This document shows positions 60,819-64,000 of a stretch of 64,000 nucleotides of DNA, piece after piece; the first letter of the stretch is position 1, and each line of letters opens with the position of its first letter. The stretch is from JACMNW01 sp031406155. GTDB lineage: Bacteria; Pseudomonadota; Alphaproteobacteria; Rhodobacterales; Rhodobacteraceae. The notes beneath the pieces are model-generated. The model searched no databases and had not been told where the DNA came from. It saw only the letters and a program-made list of their open reading frames with translations. The translations under genes and the position numbers were made by a program. Where the stretch lies: positions 62,001-126,000 of the forward strand of contig JANOGW010000078.1 in the NCBI GenBank assembly GCA_031406155.1. Reading direction: 5' to 3'.

Positions 60819-63800
60819 ATGGCCGAATTCCGCAAGATCCTGATTGCCAACAGGGGCGAGATCGCCATTCGTGTGATGCGCGCCGCCAACGAGATGGGCA
60901 AGAAAACGGTCGCGGTCTATGCCGAGGAAGACAAGCTGTCCCTGCACCGCTTCAAGGCGGACGAGGCGTACCGCATCGGCGAGGGCCTGTCGCCGGTCGG
61001 GGCCTATCTTTCCATCCCCGACATTATCCGCGTAGCCAAGCTGTCGGGGGCGGATGCGATCCACCCCGGTTACGGCCTGCTGTCGGAGAACCCCGATTTT
61101 GTGGAAGCCTGCGATGCGGCAGGGATCACCTTCATCGGGCCAAAGGCGGCCACCATGCGGGCGCTTGGAGACAAGGCCTCGGCACGGCGGGTCGCGATGG
61201 CGGCAGGGGTGCCGGTGATCCCGGCCACCGAAGTGCTGGGCGATGATATGGACCTGGTGAAGAAGCAAGCCGCCGAAGTGGGTTATCCGCTAATGCTGAA
61301 AGCATCTTGGGGCGGCGGCGGGCGGGGCATGCGCCCGATCAACGGGCCGGAGGACCTGGCCGACAAGGTGCGCGAGGGACGGCGCGAGGCAGAGGCGGCG
61401 TTTGGCAATGGCGAGGGGTATCTGGAAAAGATGATCCTGCGCGCGCGCCATGTCGAAGTGCAGATTTTGGGCGACAGTCACGGCAGCATCTACCACCTTT
61501 ATGAACGCGATTGCACCGTTCAGCGGCGCAATCAAAAGGTGGTGGAACGCGCGCCCGCCCCGTATCTGACCGACGCACAGCGCGCCGAGGTTTGCGAGCT
61601 GGGCCGCCGGATTTGCGCGCATGTTGGCTATGAATGCGCGGGCACCGTCGAATTCCTGATGGATATGGACACTGACAAGTTCTTTTTCATCGAGGTGAAC
61701 CCACGCGTGCAGGTCGAACATACGGTCACCGAGGAAGTCACCGGCATCGACATCGTGCAAAGCCAGATCCGCATCGCCGAAGGCAAGACGCTGGCCGAAG
61801 CGACCGGCGTGGCGCGGCAGGAAGATATCCATCTGTCGGGCCACGCACTGCAATGCCGGGTCACGACCGAAGACCCGCAGAACAATTTCATCCCCGACTA
61901 CGGCCGCCTGACGGCCTATCGGTCGGCCACCGGCATGGGCATCAGGCTGGACGGCGGCACCGTTTATGCAGGTGGCGTCATCACGCGGTATTATGACAGC
62001 CTGCTGGTCAAGGTCACCGCCTGGGCGCAGACGCCGGAAAAGGCGATTGCCCGGATGGACCGGGCGCTGCGGGAATTCCGCATTCGCGGCGTTTCAACCA
62101 ACATCGCCTTTGTCGAAAACCTGCTTAAACATCCGACATTTCTGAACAATACCTACACGACGAAGTTCATCGACACGACGCCAGACCTGTTTGCCTTCAA
62201 GAAACGCCGCGACCGTGCTACGAAAATCCTGACCTACATTGCCGACATCACGGTGAACGGGCACCCCGAAACCGCAGGGCGCCCGAAACCTGCCGCCGAG
62301 GCGCGCCAGCCAAAGCCGCCGACATCCAACGGAAACCCTGCCCCCGGCACCCGGACCCTGCTGGAGGCCAAGGGCCCGCAAGCCGTGGCCGACTGGATGG
62401 CCGCGCAAAAGCGCGTGCTGATCACCGACACCACGATGCGTGACGGCCACCAAAGCCTGCTTGCCACGCGGATGCGATCGATCGACATGATCCGCGCAAC
62501 GCCCGCTTATGCCGCCAACATGTCAGACCTGTTTTCGGTCGAATGTTGGGGCGGGGCGACGTTTGACGTGGCCTACCGCTTCTTGCAGGAATGCCCCTGG
62601 CAGCGCCTGCGCGATATTCGCGCGGCCCTGCCCAATGTGATGACCCAGATGCTGCTGCGCGCGTCGAATGGCGTCGGCTATACCAACTATCCCGACAACG
62701 TTGTTCGTTCTTTCGTATTTCGGGCCGCCATTACCGGCGTCGATGTGTTCCGTGTGTTCGATAGTCTCAACTGGGTCGAAAACATGCGCGTCGCAATGGA
62801 CGCGGTGGTCGAGGCAAACAAGGTTTGTGAAGGCACCATCTGCTATACCGGCGATCTGTTGAACCCGGACCGTGCGAAGTACGATCTGGCGTATTACGTC
62901 AGCATGGGCAAAGCCCTGAAATCGGCGGGCGCACATGTGCTGGGGCTGAAAGACATGGCAGGGCTGCTGAAGCCCGCCGCCGCGCGCGTGCTGATCAAGG
63001 CGCTGAAGGAAGAGGTCGGCCTGCCGATCCATTTCCATACGCATGATACCTCCGGCATTTCGGCGGCCACGGTTCTGGCTGCCTGTGACGCGGGCGTCGA
63101 TGCAGTTGATGCGGCGATGGATGCGTTTTCTGGCGGCACCTCGCAACCCTGCCTCGGCTCTATCGTGGAGGCTTTGCAGCACACCGACCGCGATACCGGA
63201 CTGGACATCGGGGCTATCCGGGCCTTGTCGAACTACTGGGAAGCGGTGCGCCGGCAGTACACGGCGTTCGAATCCGGTCTGCCGGCTCCCGCATCCGAGG
63301 TCTACCTGCACGAAATGCCCGGCGGGCAGTTCACCAACCTGAAAGCGCAGGCCCGGTCTTTGGGACTGGAGGATCGCTGGCACGAGGTCGCGCAGGCCTA
63401 TGCCGATGTCAACCAGATGTTCGGCGATATCGTAAAGGTTACCCCGTCGTCCAAGGTGGTCGGTGACATGGCGCTGATGATGGTGGCGCAAAACCTGACC
63501 CGCGCGCAGGTCGAGGATCCCGCAGTTGATCTGGCCTTTCCAGACTCGGTGGTGGACATGCTGAAAGGCAATCTGGGGCAGCCGCATGGCGGTTGGCCGA
63601 AGGGCATTTCCGACAAGGTCCTGAAGGGCGAGCCTGCGCTAACCAACCGGCCCGGCGCCCATCTTGCTCCGATGGATCTGGCGGAGGTGCAGGCAAGACT
63701 TGCCGCCGACCTGCAACGCGGCATGGAAGAGGCCGACGAGGAAACCGTCGATGACGAAGATCTGAACGGCTATCTGATGTATCCACGCGTGTTCATGGAT

Positions 63801-64000
63801 TACCGCGCCCGCCACCGCATTTACGGCCCCGTGCGCACCCTGCCGACCCGTACTTTCTTTTACGGCATGCAACCCGGCGAGGAAATCAGCGTCGAGATCG
63901 ACCCCGGCAAGACGCTCGAAGTCCGCCTGCAAGCCGTTGCAGAAGTGACTGATGATGGCGATGTAAAGGTGTTCTTCGAGCTGAACGGCCAGCCACGTGT
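60819..64000 (+). CDS. pyc: Pyruvate carboxylase, partial (C-terminus beyond right edge)
   Basis: Biotin enzyme that carboxylates pyruvate to oxaloacetate. The first 1060 codons are visible of about 1145. The biotin carboxylase domain (1-450) starts FRKILIANRGEIAIRVMRAA and shows IHPGYGLLSENPDF, KASWGGGGRGMR, RDCTVQRRNQKVVE and FIEVNPRVQVEHTVTEE. From about 540 the carboxyltransferase domain has ITDTTMRDGHQSLLATRMR, VECWGGATFDVAYRFL, GLKDMAGLLKP and HFHTHDTSG, with metal-binding HxH. The allosteric/tetramerisation linker and PGGQFTNLKAQ follow. The biotin attachment motif is outside the window. A GGGGA ribosome site precedes ATG 60819. Confidence 0.96.
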   Translation, partial: MAEFRKILIANRGEIAIRVMRAANEMGKKTVAVYAEEDKLSLHRFKADEAYRIGEGLSPVGAYLSIPDIIRVAKLSGADAIHPGYGLLSENPDFVEACDAAGITFIGPKAATMRALGDKASARRVAMAAGVPVIPATEVLGDDMDLVKKQAAEVGYPLMLKASWGGGGRGMRPINGPEDLADKVREGRREAEAAFGNGEGYLEKMILRARHVEVQILGDSHGSIYHLYERDCTVQRRNQKVVERAPAPYLTDAQRAEVCELGRRICAHVGYECAGTVEFLMDMDTDKFFFIEVNPRVQVEHTVTEEVTGIDIVQSQIRIAEGKTLAEATGVARQEDIHLSGHALQCRVTTEDPQNNFIPDYGRLTAYRSATGMGIRLDGGTVYAGGVITRYYDSLLVKVTAWAQTPEKAIARMDRALREFRIRGVSTNIAFVENLLKHPTFLNNTYTTKFIDTTPDLFAFKKRRDRATKILTYIADITVNGHPETAGRPKPAAEARQPKPPTSNGNPAPGTRTLLEAKGPQAVADWMAAQKRVLITDTTMRDGHQSLLATRMRSIDMIRATPAYAANMSDLFSVECWGGATFDVAYRFLQECPWQRLRDIRAALPNVMTQMLLRASNGVGYTNYPDNVVRSFVFRAAITGVDVFRVFDSLNWVENMRVAMDAVVEANKVCEGTICYTGDLLNPDRAKYDLAYYVSMGKALKSAGAHVLGLKDMAGLLKPAAARVLIKALKEEVGLPIHFHTHDTSGISAATVLAACDAGVDAVDAAMDAFSGGTSQPCLGSIVEALQHTDRDTGLDIGAIRALSNYWEAVRRQYTAFESGLPAPASEVYLHEMPGGQFTNLKAQARSLGLEDRWHEVAQAYADVNQMFGDIVKVTPSSKVVGDMALMMVAQNLTRAQVEDPAVDLAFPDSVVDMLKGNLGQPHGGWPKGISDKVLKGEPALTNRPGAHLAPMDLAEVQARLAADLQRGMEEADEETVDDEDLNGYLMYPRVFMDYRARHRIYGPVRTLPTRTFFYGMQPGEEISVEIDPGKTLEVRLQAVAEVTDDGDVKVFFELNGQPR

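Overview
The window reads as chromosome of an alphaproteobacterium of the family Rhodobacteraceae (Rhodobacter/Roseobacter group). The evidence is high GC, dense coding with ATGA/TGATG overlaps, a ctaC-ctaB-coxF-ctaG-ctaE oxidase operon, a thrC-M16 peptidase pair, a SAM-II riboswitch on metZ, and a DUF1127 gene followed by hairpins with CCUCC loops as in the CcsR locus of Rhodobacter sphaeroides. Almost everything is core metabolism and cell-envelope biogenesis. I see no prophage, insertion sequence, CRISPR array, rRNA or tRNA gene. The species cannot be named from this alone.

Layout: 1-2.5 kb, folate genes folB and folP (folP cut by the left edge) and a SleB-type wall hydrolase. 2.7-9 kb, a divergent pyruvate phosphate dikinase and the glyQ-(small membrane protein)-glyS operon. 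9-15 kb, a secreted SPOR/peptidoglycan-binding/trypsin-fold protein without catalytic residues, trkH, folE2, and metZ under a SAM-II riboswitch. 15-22 kb, a hydrolase, a GST, yciB, ftsY, a small exported protein, xseA and purD. 22-29 kb, an RTX protein, lysC, a DUF4344 peptidase and ptsP. 29-33 kb, EcsC, an acetyltransferase, a flavin reductase-like protein and an mtnP-DUF2927-apt salvage operon. 33-44.5 kb, a GlcD-type flavoenzyme, a second acetyltransferase, an M16 peptidase, thrC, the aa3-oxidase assembly operon, then tldD and another GST. 44.5-54.5 kb, the dcw division and wall cluster mraZ-rsmH-ftsL-ftsI-murE-murF-mraY-chaC-murD. 54.5-57.4 kb, a long non-coding leader with a terminator, a TetR fragment, mrp, and the DUF1127/CcsR-like locus. 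57.7-64 kb, uvrD, a DUF302 protein and pyc (cut by the right edge).

Several genes connect functionally. FolE2, FolB and FolP are steps of one folate pathway. MetZ makes homocysteine under SAM control, while MtnP and Apt recover adenine from the SAM by-product methylthioadenosine. PPDK-like protein and pyruvate carboxylase are both pyruvate/C4 node enzymes. LysC and MurE/MurF lie on the diaminopimelate-to-peptidoglycan route.

Most notable for follow-up: three two-hairpin CcsR-like RNA units behind a DUF1127 gene with a heat-shock-type promoter; a candidate UpsM-type leader RNA before mraZ; a FolB fused to a degenerate amino-acid-kinase-like domain; the trypsin-fold pseudoprotease; a chaC gene inside the dcw cluster; and a short element recurring at gene ends.
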